NCBI RefSeq assembly: GCF_004798685.1
Contig: NZ_CP039291.1
Span: forward strand, 2,170,001 to 2,234,000
Direction: 5' to 3'
Origin: Cellulomonas shaoxiangyii
GTDB lineage: Bacteria > Actinomycetota > Actinomycetes > Actinomycetales > Cellulomonadaceae
DNA length: 64,000 bases
In this document: positions 1 through 10,819 of the stretch, piece after piece
Layout of the letters: each line of letters begins with the position of its first letter
Numbering within the stretch: the first letter of the stretch is position 1
The notes under the pieces: model-generated
Told to the model about the DNA's origin: nothing
Seen by the model: the letters and a program-made list of their open reading frames with translations, nothing else
The model's database searches: none
Position numbers and translations under genes: made by a program

Positions 1-68
1 CCCGTGCGGGTGCTTCGCGTGGTCCAGGATGACCTGCTGGTACAGCTGCTCCATCGATCCGGTGCTCA

Positions 69-69
<1 letters not shown>
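1..69 (-). CDS. sufU: SufU-type Fe-S scaffold/sulfur-transfer protein (5' end only)
   Basis: Only the first 23 codons lie in the window; the rest runs off the left edge. The start ATG overlaps the sufS stop (TGATG, one shared base), so the two are translationally coupled. The N-terminus, MSTGSMEQLYQQVILDHAKH, is the typical opening of SufU/IscU-like proteins (LYQQVILDHxKxPR). SufU accepts persulfide sulfur from SufS in Gram-positive SUF systems. The metal-binding cysteines are outside the window, so the call rests on the N-terminal signature and on position as last visible gene of the suf operon. Confidence 0.85.
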
Positions 70-1508
<1,439 letters not shown>

Positions 1509-2270
1509 TCACGCCGTGGCGGACGTGAGGAACCGGTCGTAGCCCTCGTTCTCGAGGCGGTTCGCCAGCTCGGGGCCACCCTCCTCGGCGATGCGGCCGT
1601 CGACGAAGACGTGCACGAAGTCCGGCGTGATGTAGCGCAGGATGCGCGTGTAGTGCGTGATGAGCAGCACGCCGACGTCGGTCTTCTCGCGGACGCGGTT
1701 GACGCCCTCGGAGACGACCCGCAGCGCGTCGACGTCGAGGCCGGAGTCGGTCTCGTCGAGGATCGCGATGCGCGGCTGGAGCAGCTCCATCTGGAGGATC
1801 TCGTGGCGCTTCTTCTCGCCGCCCGAGAAGCCCTCGTTGACCGAGCGCTCGGCGAACGTCGGGTCCATGCGCAGTGCGTCCATGGCGCCACGCACGTCCT
1901 TGACCCACGTGCGCAGCGGCGGGGCCGTGCCGTCGATGGCCGTCTTGGCGGTGCGCAGGAAGTTCGACACCGACACGCCCGGCACCTCGACGGGGTACTG
2001 CATGGCGAGGAACATGCCCGCACGCGCACGCTCGTCGACGCTCATGGCGAGCACGTCGGCGCCGTCGAGCAGGACGGTGCCGGACGTGATCTGGTACTTG
2101 GGGTGGCCGGCGAGCGAGTACGCGAGCGTGGACTTGCCGGAGCCGTTGGGCCCCATGATCGCGTGGGTCTCGCCGCTGTTCACGGTCAGGTCGACGCCGC
2201 GCAGGATGGGCTTGGCGCCCTCCTTCGTCTCGACGCTGACGTGCAGGTCGCGGATCTCCAGGGTGGACAT
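1509..2270 (-). CDS. sufC: SUF ATPase SufC
   Basis: A 253-residue ABC-type ATPase that drives the SufBCD scaffold complex in the cytosol; it is not a membrane transporter. Visible motifs: Walker A GPNGSGKST (about residue 35), signature FSGGEKKRHEI, Walker B IAILDETDSGLD, and the H-loop in ITHYTRIL. The start was placed at the ATG giving MSTLEIRDLHV because it is preceded by a clear GAGGAG ribosome binding site and matches the family N-terminus; the frame stays open upstream only because of GC-rich sequence. It follows the Rieske ferredoxin gene after 20 bp. Confidence 0.97.
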   Translation of the reverse strand: MSTLEIRDLHVSVETKEGAKPILRGVDLTVNSGETHAIMGPNGSGKSTLAYSLAGHPKYQITSGTVLLDGADVLAMSVDERARAGMFLAMQYPVEVPGVSVSNFLRTAKTAIDGTAPPLRTWVKDVRGAMDALRMDPTFAERSVNEGFSGGEKKRHEILQMELLQPRIAILDETDSGLDVDALRVVSEGVNRVREKTDVGVLLITHYTRILRYITPDFVHVFVDGRIAEEGGPELANRLENEGYDRFLTSATA

Positions 2271-2290
2271 CTCGGGTACTCCTCGGGGTT

Positions 2291-2623
2291 TCAGAGCGGG
2301 GCGTCGACGTCGACGAGCACACGCTCGCCGTCGACGGTCACGGGGTAGACGGGGACGGGGCGGACGGCCGGCGGCGAGAGGGGCTTGCCGCTGCGCAGGT
2401 CGAACCGCGACCCGTGCAGCCAGCACTCCACCGAGCAGTCCTCGACCTCGCCCTCGGAGAGGGAGACGGCGCCGTGCGAGCAGACGTCGCTGATGGCGTG
2501 CCACTCGCCGGACTCGTCACGGACGACGGCGACCTCGACGGGTCCCGCCTCGCCCTCGAGCTCGACGCGCAGCGTGCCGGCGACGGGCACGTCGTCGGTC
2601 ATGCAGGCGAGCTGGGCGCTCAT
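2291..2623 (-). CDS. Rieske-type [2Fe-2S] ferredoxin within the suf operon
   Basis: A 110-residue small Rieske protein. It has the two ligand boxes of Rieske centres: C-S-H (VCSHGAVSL) and, 17 residues after its histidine, C-W-L-H (ECWLHGSRFD). This matches the ferredoxin component of non-haem-iron oxygenases (NirD/BphF-like). Placed between sufD (4-base overlap, ATGA) and sufC, it is likely an electron carrier used during Fe-S assembly, or a client of it. The role is inferred from position; the Rieske fold call is firm. Actinobacteria often carry such a gene at this place. Confidence 0.9.
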   Translation of the reverse strand: MSAQLACMTDDVPVAGTLRVELEGEAGPVEVAVVRDESGEWHAISDVCSHGAVSLSEGEVEDCSVECWLHGSRFDLRSGKPLSPPAVRPVPVYPVTVDGERVLVDVDAPL

Positions 2624-3917
2624 GCCTGCTCCGCCGGGGCGACCGCCTCGGACTCCTCGATTCGCGGGGTGGTCCCGAGGATCTCGCTCATGGACTTCTC
2701 GAGCTCGGCCTCGATGGAGGCGATCAGGCGCTCCTCGACCTCCGGCACGCCGATCTCGTGGATGAGCTCGGCGAAGAAGCCGCGCACGACGAGGCGGCGC
2801 GCGTCGGCCTCGGGGATCCCCCGCGCGCGCAGGTAGAACAGCTGCTCGTCGTCGAACCGGCCGGTCGCGCTCGCGTGGCCGGCGCCCTCGATGAGGCCCG
2901 TCTCGATCTCGAGGTTGGGCACCGAGTCGGCACGAGCCCCGTCGGTGAGGACCAGGTTGCGGTTGAGCTCGTAGGTGTCCGTGCCCTCGGCGGCCGCGCG
3001 GATCAGCACGTCGCCGACCCACACCGTGTGCGCCCCGGCGCCCTGCAGCGCGCCCTTGTACGTGACGCGCGAGACGCAGCTCGGCACCGCGTGGTCGACG
3101 AACAGGCGGTGCTCCTGGTGCTGGTCCGCGTCGGCGAAGTACGCGCCGAGCAGCGTGACGGACGCGCCCTCGCCCACGAACTCGGCGTCGGGCGTGATGC
3201 GCACGGCGTCGCCGCCCAGCGTGACCACGATGTGCTTGACGGACGCGTCGCGGCCGATGCGCAGCCGGTGGCTGGACGCGTGCACCGAGCCCTCCGACCA
3301 GTCCTGCACGGACACGACGGTCAGGTGCGCACCGTCCTCGGCGACGATCTCGAGCGTCTCCGTGAGGTTCGCGTGCCCGACGTGGTCGATGACGACGACG
3401 CCCTGCGACAGCGGCTCGGCGTGCACCAGCAGGTGCGTCGCCGTCGGCTCCTCGGCGACCTCACCGTGCGCGGCTCCCTCGACGACGATCGACGTCACCT
3501 TGGACGACACCGACTCGCGCGGCAGCGTCAGCACCGTGGAGCGCTCGAACGACGCCCACGACGTGCCGGCCGTCCGGTCGCCCGGCTTGCCCGCCTGCCC
3601 GAGGCGCACGTCGTCGCGGTCGACGATCTCGACCCGCGCCTCCGGCGACTCGACGACGGTGGTCAGCACGCCGTGACCGGACAGCACGCCGCCGGTCGCG
3701 GCGCCGAACAGCGGCGCGAACCGGTCGACGGGTGCGAACCGCCACTCCTCCTCGCGGCCCGTGGGCACGGGGAAGTCGGCGACGTCGAAGCTCGTCGGGC
3801 GCGACGCGCGCGACGACTCGGGCACGACGTCGCCGTGCGTGTGCGCGCCGTCGGCGACGGCGCGCGAGTGGTCGGTCGAGAGGCCGGTGCCGGCGCCCTC
3901 GTTCGTGGTGGTCGTCA

Positions 3918-3918
<1 letters not shown>
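2620..3918 (-). CDS. sufD: Fe-S assembly scaffold subunit SufD
   Basis: A 432-residue SufBD-family protein, partner of SufB in the SufBC2D scaffold. The C-terminal core contains GHASATGRFDDEQLFYLRAR, where the histidine corresponds to the conserved SufD histidine (H360 region of E. coli) at the SufB-SufD cluster-assembly interface. The start is the ATG giving MTTTTNEGAG, which overlaps the sufB stop by one base (TGATG). The first 45 residues are low-complexity. Downstream it overlaps the Rieske ferredoxin gene by 4 bases, so sufB, sufD and the ferredoxin should be translated in a coupled way. Confidence 0.95.
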
Positions 3919-5375
<1,457 letters not shown>

Positions 5376-5449
5376 GGTGTCGGTCCTTCCGTCGAGTGCA
5401 CGTGCGGGGGTCGGGGGGTGGGGTACGGGTGCGGGTGGGGCGGCCGGTG

Positions 5450-6220
5450 TCACGGTCCGCCCGTCGGTCTGCGGGTGGGCACGCTCGTGGTGCACACGTG
5501 CCCTCCGGACGGGAGGGTGGACAGGCGCTGGACGTGCACGCCCAGGAGCCGGCCGAACGCGCGCGTCTCCGCCTCGCACAGCTGCGGGAACTCGGCGGCG
5601 ACGTCCTGCACGGGGCAGTGGCCCTGGCACAGCTGCAGTGCGCCCGTGCCGGGGACGGGGCGCGCCGACGCGGCGTACCCGTCCCGCGCGAGCGCGTCGG
5701 CGAGGGCGTGCGTGCGCGCGGTGACGTCGTCGCCGGCGGCCGCGACGGCCGCGGCGTGCCGGGTCTCGAGCTCGCGCACGCGCTGCTCCGCGAAGCGCTC
5801 CACGGCCTCCGGACCGGCCGCGTCGGCGAGGAAGCGCAGCGCGTCCGCCGCGATCTCGGCGTACCGCTGCGACAGCGTGCCCTGGCCGTGCCCGGTGACG
5901 ACGTAGCGCCGGGCGGGCCGGCCGCGACCCCTGGCCCCGCCGCCGCCCACGTGCACGGTGACCTGACCGGCGTGCTCGAGCGCCGCGAGGTGGCGGCGGA
6001 CGCCGGCGGCGGCGAGGTCGAGCGCCGTCGCGAGGTCGGCGGCGCTGACCGGGCCGTCGGTGGCCACGATCTGCAGCACGCGACGGCGCGTGCCGGCGTC
6101 GTGGTCGGCGCTCGTCCCCGCGGCGTGGTCCGCGGCGGGACCCGCACCGGGCTCGGCCACGAGCACGGGTCCGGGGCGCGCGGACGCGGTGGGTGTGACC
6201 ACGGGCAGCAGGCTGGCCAC
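5450..6220 (-). CDS. sufR: Fe-S-sensing transcriptional repressor SufR
   Basis: A 256-residue regulator with an N-terminal winged helix ([20 protein letters not shown], about residues 48-67) and a C-terminal cluster-binding part with cysteines spaced C-x3-C-x12-C-x27-C, the pattern of actinobacterial SufR. Holo-SufR represses suf; loss of its cluster derepresses it. The start was set at a GTG (position 6220) because a strong GGAGG lies 5 bases before it. A longer frame from the ATG at 6340 is open, but that would put the palindromic operator at 6312-6333 inside the coding sequence. First gene of the suf operon. Confidence 0.92.
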   Translation of the reverse strand: MASLLPVVTPTASARPGPVLVAEPGAGPAADHAAGTSADHDAGTRRRVLQIVATDGPVSAADLATALDLAAAGVRRHLAALEHAGQVTVHVGGGGARGRGRPARRYVVTGHGQGTLSQRYAEIAADALRFLADAAGPEAVERFAEQRVRELETRHAAAVAAAGDDVTARTHALADALARDGYAASARPVPGTGALQLCQGHCPVQDVAAEFPQLCEAETRAFGRLLGVHVQRLSTLPSGGHVCTTSVPTRRPTGGP

Positions 6221-6311
6221 GTGCACCTCCGCGGAAGAGTCGACCGGCGCACCGGGCGGCGTGACGACGCATCCGGCGGGTGTGCCCGCGCGAGGGCGCG
6301 GGCTTCTGATA

Positions 6312-6333
6312 TCGGCAACATACTTGTTGCCGA
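6312..6333. promoter_or_regulatory. SufR operator (CAAC-N6-GTTG palindrome)
   Basis: A 22-bp inverted repeat with 9-bp perfect arms (TCGGCAACA / TGTTGCCGA) around a TACT centre. It contains exactly CAAC (6316-6319), six bases, GTTG (6326-6329), the SufR binding motif defined in cyanobacteria. It lies about 90 bp upstream of the sufR GTG start and 45 bp beyond the end of the next gene, where an autoregulatory site for the whole operon is expected. The match to the motif is direct; occupancy by this SufR is inferred. Confidence 0.85.
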
Positions 6334-6377
6334 AATCCATCCCCGCAAGCAAGGCGACCCTTGGTGAGTCGCGCGCC

Positions 6378-6980
6378 TCACACCCGGCTCGGGGCCACCC
6401 CCGCGTGCCGCCGGCGTGCTGCCGCGAGCGCCTGCCGGCTGGAGGCGACCTGGTCCGCCGGCGCCCCCTCGCACTCGCGCCGCTCGAGCGCCGCCGCGAA
6501 CAGGGCCGCGGCCTCGGGGTACCGGCCCTCGTCGTAGCGCACGCGGCCCTGCTGCTGGTCGGCGAACCCGAGGACGGCGGCGCAGTCGCGTCGCACCGGC
6601 TCGTCACCCGCGGCGGTCGCCTGCTCCGCGGCCGCGCGGGCGGAGCACCGGACCGCGTCGACCACCGCGTCGGCGTCGCCGTACCGGCGCTGCCAGTGCA
6701 GCACGTGCGCGAGCCGCAGCAGCGGGCGGTACGCCGTGCGGGGCAGCGCGGCCGCGGCCGTGGGCAGCGCGTCGAGCGTCGCCGGCCCGCCGTGGCGCGC
6801 GACGTCCGCCCACGCGAGCAGCTCCGCCGACGTGAGCGCACCGAGGATCCGCAGCCACGCGACCCGCTCGCCGTCGCCGTCGCTCCCCCGCTCCTCGAGC
6901 GCCTCGACGTGCGCCCACCCGGCGGTCACGTCGCGGGGCACCTCGCGCAGCGAGTCGGGGTCGATGCGGTACGTGGCCAC
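6378..6980 (-). CDS. Hypothetical TPR-like helical protein
   Basis: A 200-residue protein of unknown function. It opens MATYRIDPDSLREVPRD and is otherwise alanine- and arginine-rich and helical. Two stretches look like degenerate tetratricopeptide repeats: the RYGDADAVVDAVRC region and QQGRVRYDEGRYPEAAALFAAALERRE near the C-terminus. No signal peptide, membrane segment or catalytic motif is visible. It lies upstream of sufR on the same strand (157 bp gap), so reading into the suf operon is possible. A TAGGGT hexamer (7059-7064, minus strand) and a perfect 22-bp palindrome (7032-7053) lie in its leader. Confidence 0.7.
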   Translation of the reverse strand: MATYRIDPDSLREVPRDVTAGWAHVEALEERGSDGDGERVAWLRILGALTSAELLAWADVARHGGPATLDALPTAAAALPRTAYRPLLRLAHVLHWQRRYGDADAVVDAVRCSARAAAEQATAAGDEPVRRDCAAVLGFADQQQGRVRYDEGRYPEAAALFAAALERRECEGAPADQVASSRQALAAARRRHAGVAPSRV

Positions 6981-7031
6981 GGGCTCTCCCGTCGTCGGGG
7001 GTGGGTCGTTCGGTGGTCCTGCAGCGGGCCG

Positions 7032-7064
7032 GGCGGCGTCCGCGGACGCCGCCGCGTCACCCTA
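7032..7064 (-). promoter_or_regulatory. Candidate promoter -10 with downstream perfect palindrome
   Basis: In the 241-bp gap between divergent genes (6981-7221), the minus strand has a TAGGGT hexamer at 7059-7064, followed directly by a perfect 22-bp palindrome at 7032-7053 (GGCGGCGTCCG and its complement). If the hexamer is the -10 element, transcription starts near 7052 and the palindrome covers the first transcribed bases, as an operator or a 5' hairpin would. No clear -35 is seen. Confidence 0.45.
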
Positions 7065-7207
7065 AAGGCACACCCGACGGCGCGGCCGCGTCGTCCATCT
7101 GGGGGACAAGTCGCAGCGCGTGCGCACCGCAGTCACGGGCCACGCTGCAGCCCGGCCGCCGCCCGCGTGCCGCCGGCCGGCGGCCCGTCGGGGCCCGCAC
7201 GACGACC

Positions 7208-7224
7208 TAGACTCCCCCACCGTG
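7208..7224 (+). promoter_or_regulatory. Leaderless promoter -10 of the ABC exporter operon
   Basis: The hexamer TAGACT (7208-7213) is followed by 8 bases and then the GTG start at 7222. No Shine-Dalgarno sequence fits in this space. This is the typical arrangement of a leaderless actinobacterial transcript (TANNNT 6-9 bases before the start codon). Confidence 0.65.
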
Positions 7225-8184
7225 GTGCACTCCCCCGCCGTCGAGGTCCGCGGCCTCGTCAAGAGCTACGACGGCCGCACCGTCGTCGACGGCCTCGACC
7301 TCACCGCGCAGGCCGGGAGCGTCACCGCGGTCCTCGGGCCGAACGGCGCGGGCAAGACCACGACCGTCGAGTGCTGCGAGGGGCTGCGCAGCCCGGACGC
7401 CGGCCGCGTGCGCGTGCTCGGGCTGGACCCCGTGGCGGACGCCGCCGCCCTGCGGCCGCGGGTCGGCGTCATGCTCCAGGACGGCGGCCTGCCCTCGGGC
7501 GTGCGGGCGCGCGAGATGCTCGACCACGTCGCCCGCATGTACGCCCACCCGCTCGGCACCGACGCCCTCGCGGCCCGCCTGGGCCTCGACGCCTTCGCGC
7601 GCACGACCGTGCGCAGGCTGTCCGGCGGCCAGCGCCAGCGCCTCGCGCTGGCGGTCGCCGTCGTGGGACGTCCCCGCGTCGTGTTCCTCGACGAGCCGAG
7701 CGCCGGCATGGACCCGCAGGCGCGGCTCGCCGTCTGGGAGCTCGTGCGCGAGCTGCGGGACGAGGGCGTCGCCGTGATCCTCACCACGCACGTCATGGAG
7801 GAGGCCGAGGACCTCGCCGACCACGTGGTGGTCGTCGACCACGGCCGCGTCATCGCGCAGGGGACGGTGGCCGACCTGCTCGCGGGCGGGGGCGGGGGCC
7901 CCGCCGGTGGCGCGGGCGCGGCGGGCGGCCCGCGCGTGACGCTCGTCGTGCGCACCGAGCGCGCGGTCGACGTCGCCGACCTGCGGGGCGCGCTGGACGA
8001 CGCCCTCGCCGTCGAGCAGCGGTCGGCGACGACGCTCGCCGTCACCGGCGCGGTCGGACCGCGGACGCTCGCGGACGTCACCGCCTGGCTGGCCGCCCGC
8101 GACGTGCTCGCGACGCGGCTCGACCTCGGTCGGCGCACGCTCGAGGACGTCTTCCTCGACCTGACCGGACGGAGCCTGCGATGA
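7222..8184 (+). CDS. ABC transporter ATP-binding protein
   Basis: A 320-residue ATPase of the ABC-2 (drug/antibiotic exporter) type. Motifs: Walker A GPNGAGKTT (about residue 36), signature LSGGQRQRLALA, Walker B VVFLDEPSAGMDP, H-loop TTHVMEEAEDL. The ATPase domain ends near residue 215; a Gly/Ala-rich linker and a C-terminal domain of about 90 residues ending RTLEDVFLDLTGRSLR follow, as in DrrA-like proteins. GTG 7222 (or GTG 7225) was chosen because TAGACT lies just upstream and the family N-terminus (VEVRGLVKSYDG) follows. Its stop overlaps the permease start (ATGA). The substrate is unknown. Confidence 0.93.
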   Translation: MVHSPAVEVRGLVKSYDGRTVVDGLDLTAQAGSVTAVLGPNGAGKTTTVECCEGLRSPDAGRVRVLGLDPVADAAALRPRVGVMLQDGGLPSGVRAREMLDHVARMYAHPLGTDALAARLGLDAFARTTVRRLSGGQRQRLALAVAVVGRPRVVFLDEPSAGMDPQARLAVWELVRELRDEGVAVILTTHVMEEAEDLADHVVVVDHGRVIAQGTVADLLAGGGGGPAGGAGAAGGPRVTLVVRTERAVDVADLRGALDDALAVEQRSATTLAVTGAVGPRTLADVTAWLAARDVLATRLDLGRRTLEDVFLDLTGRSLR

Positions 8185-8957
8185 GCCGGCCGACGGCCGC
8201 ACCCGCGGACGGCCTCGCGGCGCCGCCGCTGCGCCGGGTCCTCGCCCAGGCGGGCTTCGAGACCCGGACGATCCTGCGCAACGGTGAGCAGCTGCTGGTC
8301 GCGGTGGTCATCCCCGTGCTGGCGCTCGTCGGGCTCGTGCAGGGCACGTTCGTGGGGATCGACACGGCCGGCGCGGCGCGCGTCGACTTCCTCACACCCG
8401 GCCTGCTCGCCCTGGCCGTCATGACGGCCTCCTTCACGTCCCAGGCGATCGCGACGGCCTTCGACCGCCGCAACGGCGTCCTCCGGCTCATGGCCACCAC
8501 GCCGCTGGGACGCGGCGGGCTGCTCGCCGGCAAGGTGCTCGGCGTCCTCGCGGTCGAGCTCGTCCAGGTCGTGCTGATCGGGACCGTGGCGGCCGCGCTC
8601 GGCTGGCGCCCCGACGCGGCGGGCGTCGCGCTCGCCGCGGTCGGGATCGTGCTCGGCACGGGCGCGTTCACCGCACTGGCGCTCGTCGTCGCCGGCACGC
8701 TGCGGGCCGAGGCCGTGCTCGCGCTGGCCAACCTCCTGCTGCTCGTGCTGGCGCTCGGCGGCGGCGTCATCGTCCCGGCGGCCGACCTGCCGGCGCCCGT
8801 CGCGTCGGTCGCGGCGTGGCTGCCCTCGGGCGCGCTCGGCGACGTGCTCCGCGGCACGCTGATCGACGGCACGCTCCCGCTCGTCCCGGCGCTCGTGCTC
8901 GCCGCGTGGACGGTCGGCCTCGGGGCGCTCGCGGCGCGCGTCTTCCGCTGGCACTGA
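8181..8957 (+). CDS. ABC-2 type exporter permease
   Basis: A 258-residue integral membrane protein with about six hydrophobic segments, beginning around LLVAVVIPVLALVGLVQG (residues 37-54) and including VALAAVGIVLGTGAFTALAL and LALANLLLLVLALGGGVIV. The topology and the FDRRNGVLRLMATTPLGR loop fit ABC-2 permeases. It overlaps the ATPase gene by 4 bases, so the two form one exporter. Actinobacteria commonly carry this ATPase-permease pair beside ctaA and divergently from the suf genes, as here; the cargo is unknown. Confidence 0.9.
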   Translation: MSRPTAAPADGLAAPPLRRVLAQAGFETRTILRNGEQLLVAVVIPVLALVGLVQGTFVGIDTAGAARVDFLTPGLLALAVMTASFTSQAIATAFDRRNGVLRLMATTPLGRGGLLAGKVLGVLAVELVQVVLIGTVAAALGWRPDAAGVALAAVGIVLGTGAFTALALVVAGTLRAEAVLALANLLLLVLALGGGVIVPAADLPAPVASVAAWLPSGALGDVLRGTLIDGTLPLVPALVLAAWTVGLGALAARVFRWH

Positions 8958-9049
8958 CGGCGCGCGGCGCGTCGCGGACGCACCGCGGCACGCTCGCGCG
9001 CACGGTGTGACGCCCGCCTCCCGGTGCCGGCGCCGCCGTTCGGCGCGCC

Positions 9050-9064
9050 TACCCTGGACGCGTG
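9050..9064 (+). promoter_or_regulatory. Leaderless promoter -10 of ctaA
   Basis: TACCCT (9050-9055) lies 6 bases before the GTG start at 9062, with no ribosome binding site between them. The spacing places the transcription start at or beside the start codon, so the mRNA is probably leaderless. Confidence 0.6.
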
Positions 9065-10126
9065 AGCACGACTTCCACCACGTCCCCCGTGGCCCCGCCG
9101 TCGCCGTCCCTGCTGCAGCGCCTGCGCCCCCGATGGACGGTGCCGGCCGTGGTCGCGAACCTCGTCGCGCAGGTGGTGATCGTCGTCACCGGCGGCGCCG
9201 TGCGGCTCACCGGGTCGGGCCTCGGCTGCTCGACGTGGCCGCAGTGCGAGCCGGGGCAGTTCGCGCCCGTGTTCCACGAGGCGATGTCGGTGCACACGGC
9301 CGTCGAGTTCGGGAACCGGACGCTCACCGGTCTCCTGGTCGTCCTCTCCGCCGCGGTGGCGCTGCTCGCCGGGCTCGACCGCTCGCGGTCGCGGTCCTAC
9401 CGCGCCTGGGCGTGGGCACCGTTCGCCGGGGTCGCCCTCCAGGCCGTGATCGGCGGGATCACCGTGCTCGTCCACCTGCACCCGGCGGTCGTCGGCTCGC
9501 ACTTCCTCATCTCCATGGCGCTCGTCGCGGTGTCGGCGTGGCTCCTGGTGCGCACGCGCGAGGGCGACGGCGCACCCGTCGCCGCCGTGGACCGCACGAC
9601 CCGGGTGCTCGCGGCGGTCCTCGGCGCGATCGGTGCGGTCGTGCTCGTGCTCGGCGTCGTCGTGACGGGTGCGGGGCCGCACTCCGGCGACGAGGAGGTC
9701 GGCTACCGGTTCGCCGTCGACCCGTACGCCGTGGCGCGCGTGCACGCGCTGTCCGTGTGGGCGTTCGTCGCCGTGCTCGTGGTCCTGCTCGTGCGCGTCG
9801 CACGCGCGGGCCGGGCGTCCGCCGCGCCGGCGTACCCCTCGCCGGACGGCACGGTGCAGCCGGCGCGGGGCACCGCACCGGTGCATCCGCACGCACCGGC
9901 CGACGCGCTCGGCCGGGTCCGCCGCGCCGGCCTCGCGCTGCTCGTCGTCACGCTCGCGCAGGGCGGCATCGGCTACGTGCAGCTGTTCACCGGCCTGCCC
10001 ATCGCCCTGGTCAACCTGCACATGTTCGGCGCGGCCGTCCTGACCGCGGCCCTCGCCCTCGTCCTCGGCACGCTGCGCGTCCGCGGCGCCCCCGCCTCGG
10101 CGCTGCCCGCGACGGCACCCGCCTGA
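9062..10126 (+). CDS. ctaA: Haem A synthase (COX15/CtaA family)
   Basis: A 354-residue multi-pass membrane enzyme that oxidises haem O to haem A for aa3-type cytochrome oxidase. The external cysteine pair of bacterial CtaA is present in GLGCSTWPQC (about residues 55-64). Haem-ligand histidines appear in HEAMSVHTAVEFGNR, VVGSHFLISM, RVHALSVWAF and VNLHMFGAA. About eight hydrophobic segments are visible, in two similar four-helix halves joined by a Pro/Ala-rich loop (about residues 255-285). It is separated from the exporter permease by about 100 bp and probably has its own leaderless promoter. It converges with the NUDIX gene on a shared hairpin. Confidence 0.94.
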   Translation: MSTTSTTSPVAPPSPSLLQRLRPRWTVPAVVANLVAQVVIVVTGGAVRLTGSGLGCSTWPQCEPGQFAPVFHEAMSVHTAVEFGNRTLTGLLVVLSAAVALLAGLDRSRSRSYRAWAWAPFAGVALQAVIGGITVLVHLHPAVVGSHFLISMALVAVSAWLLVRTREGDGAPVAAVDRTTRVLAAVLGAIGAVVLVLGVVVTGAGPHSGDEEVGYRFAVDPYAVARVHALSVWAFVAVLVVLLVRVARAGRASAAPAYPSPDGTVQPARGTAPVHPHAPADALGRVRRAGLALLVVTLAQGGIGYVQLFTGLPIALVNLHMFGAAVLTAALALVLGTLRVRGAPASALPATAPA

Positions 10127-10144
10127 GGCTCCGGCGCACGGACG

Positions 10145-10181
10145 ACGACGGCCGCTCCCCGGGACGGGGAGCGGCCGTCGT
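10145..10181. terminator. Convergent hairpin between ctaA and the NUDIX gene
   Basis: A perfect 17-bp stem (arms 10145-10161 and 10165-10181) with a GGA loop lies between two converging genes, 18 bp from each stop codon. It is symmetric and can serve both directions. No strong T-run follows on either side, which is usual for actinobacterial terminators. Confidence 0.85.
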
Positions 10182-10198
10182 GCGTGCGGCGCAGGGGC

Positions 10199-10819
10199 TC
10201 AGCCGTCGAGGTGGACCTCGGTGAGCGTCGACCACCCCGCCGCCCGCGCGGCGGCGGCGGCGAGCACGCCCGCGACCGTCGTGGGGCAGCGCAGCCGGCC
10301 CTCGAGCACCGCCGTCACGGCGTCGTCGAGCGGCACCCAGGCCGGCACGATGTCGGCCTCCTCCTCGGCCCGCGCGTAGCGGCCCTCCGCGGGCACGGGA
10401 CGCAGGTCGCGCGCGAGGAAGACGGTGATGCGCTCGTCGTTGCCGCCGGGCGTGCTGAAGAAGTCCACGAGGCGCCACCAGCGGCCCGCCTCCAGGTCCG
10501 CCTCCTCGGCCAGCTCGCGCGCCGCCGCGACGACGCGCTCCTCGCCCTCGACGTCGAGCAGCCCGGCCGGCGGCTCCCACAGCACGTGCCGCACGGGGTG
10601 GCGGTACTGCGCCTGCAGGAGCACGCGGTCGTCGTCGTCCATCGCCAGCACCGCGACGGCACCCGGGTGGGCCACGTACTCGCGCACGGCCGGGCCGTCA
10701 CCGAGCTGCACGGTGTCGCGCACGACGTCCCAGACGCGGCCCCGGAAGACCGTCTCCTGCGCGACGACGTCCCGCTCCTGCGGGACGTCGACGAGAGGGC
10801 CCGGATCGGTGACGCTCAC
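10199..10819 (-). CDS. NUDIX hydrolase (ADP-ribose pyrophosphatase-like)
   Basis: A 206-residue NUDIX protein. The NUDIX box reads [27 protein letters not shown] (about residues 88-114), with the REL-x-EE core that binds metal. The preceding [16 protein letters not shown] is characteristic of ADP-ribose/ADP-sugar pyrophosphatases. The GTG start overlaps the pyrG stop by 4 bases (GTGA), so it is the last gene of the long pyrG-containing operon. The same pyrG-NUDIX order occurs in M. tuberculosis (Rv1699-Rv1700). The substrate (ADP-ribose) is inferred from family. Confidence 0.9.
   Translation of the reverse strand: MSVTDPGPLVDVPQERDVVAQETVFRGRVWDVVRDTVQLGDGPAVREYVAHPGAVAVLAMDDDDRVLLQAQYRHPVRHVLWEPPAGLLDVEGEERVVAAARELAEEADLEAGRWWRLVDFFSTPGGNDERITVFLARDLRPVPAEGRYARAEEEADIVPAWVPLDDAVTAVLEGRLRCPTTVAGVLAAAAARAAGWSTLTEVHLDG

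Noticed and set aside
6221..6340. An N-terminal extension of SufR from the ATG at 6340
   Set aside because: It would include the operator palindrome in the coding region, has no ribosome binding site, and the GTG at 6220 has an excellent one.
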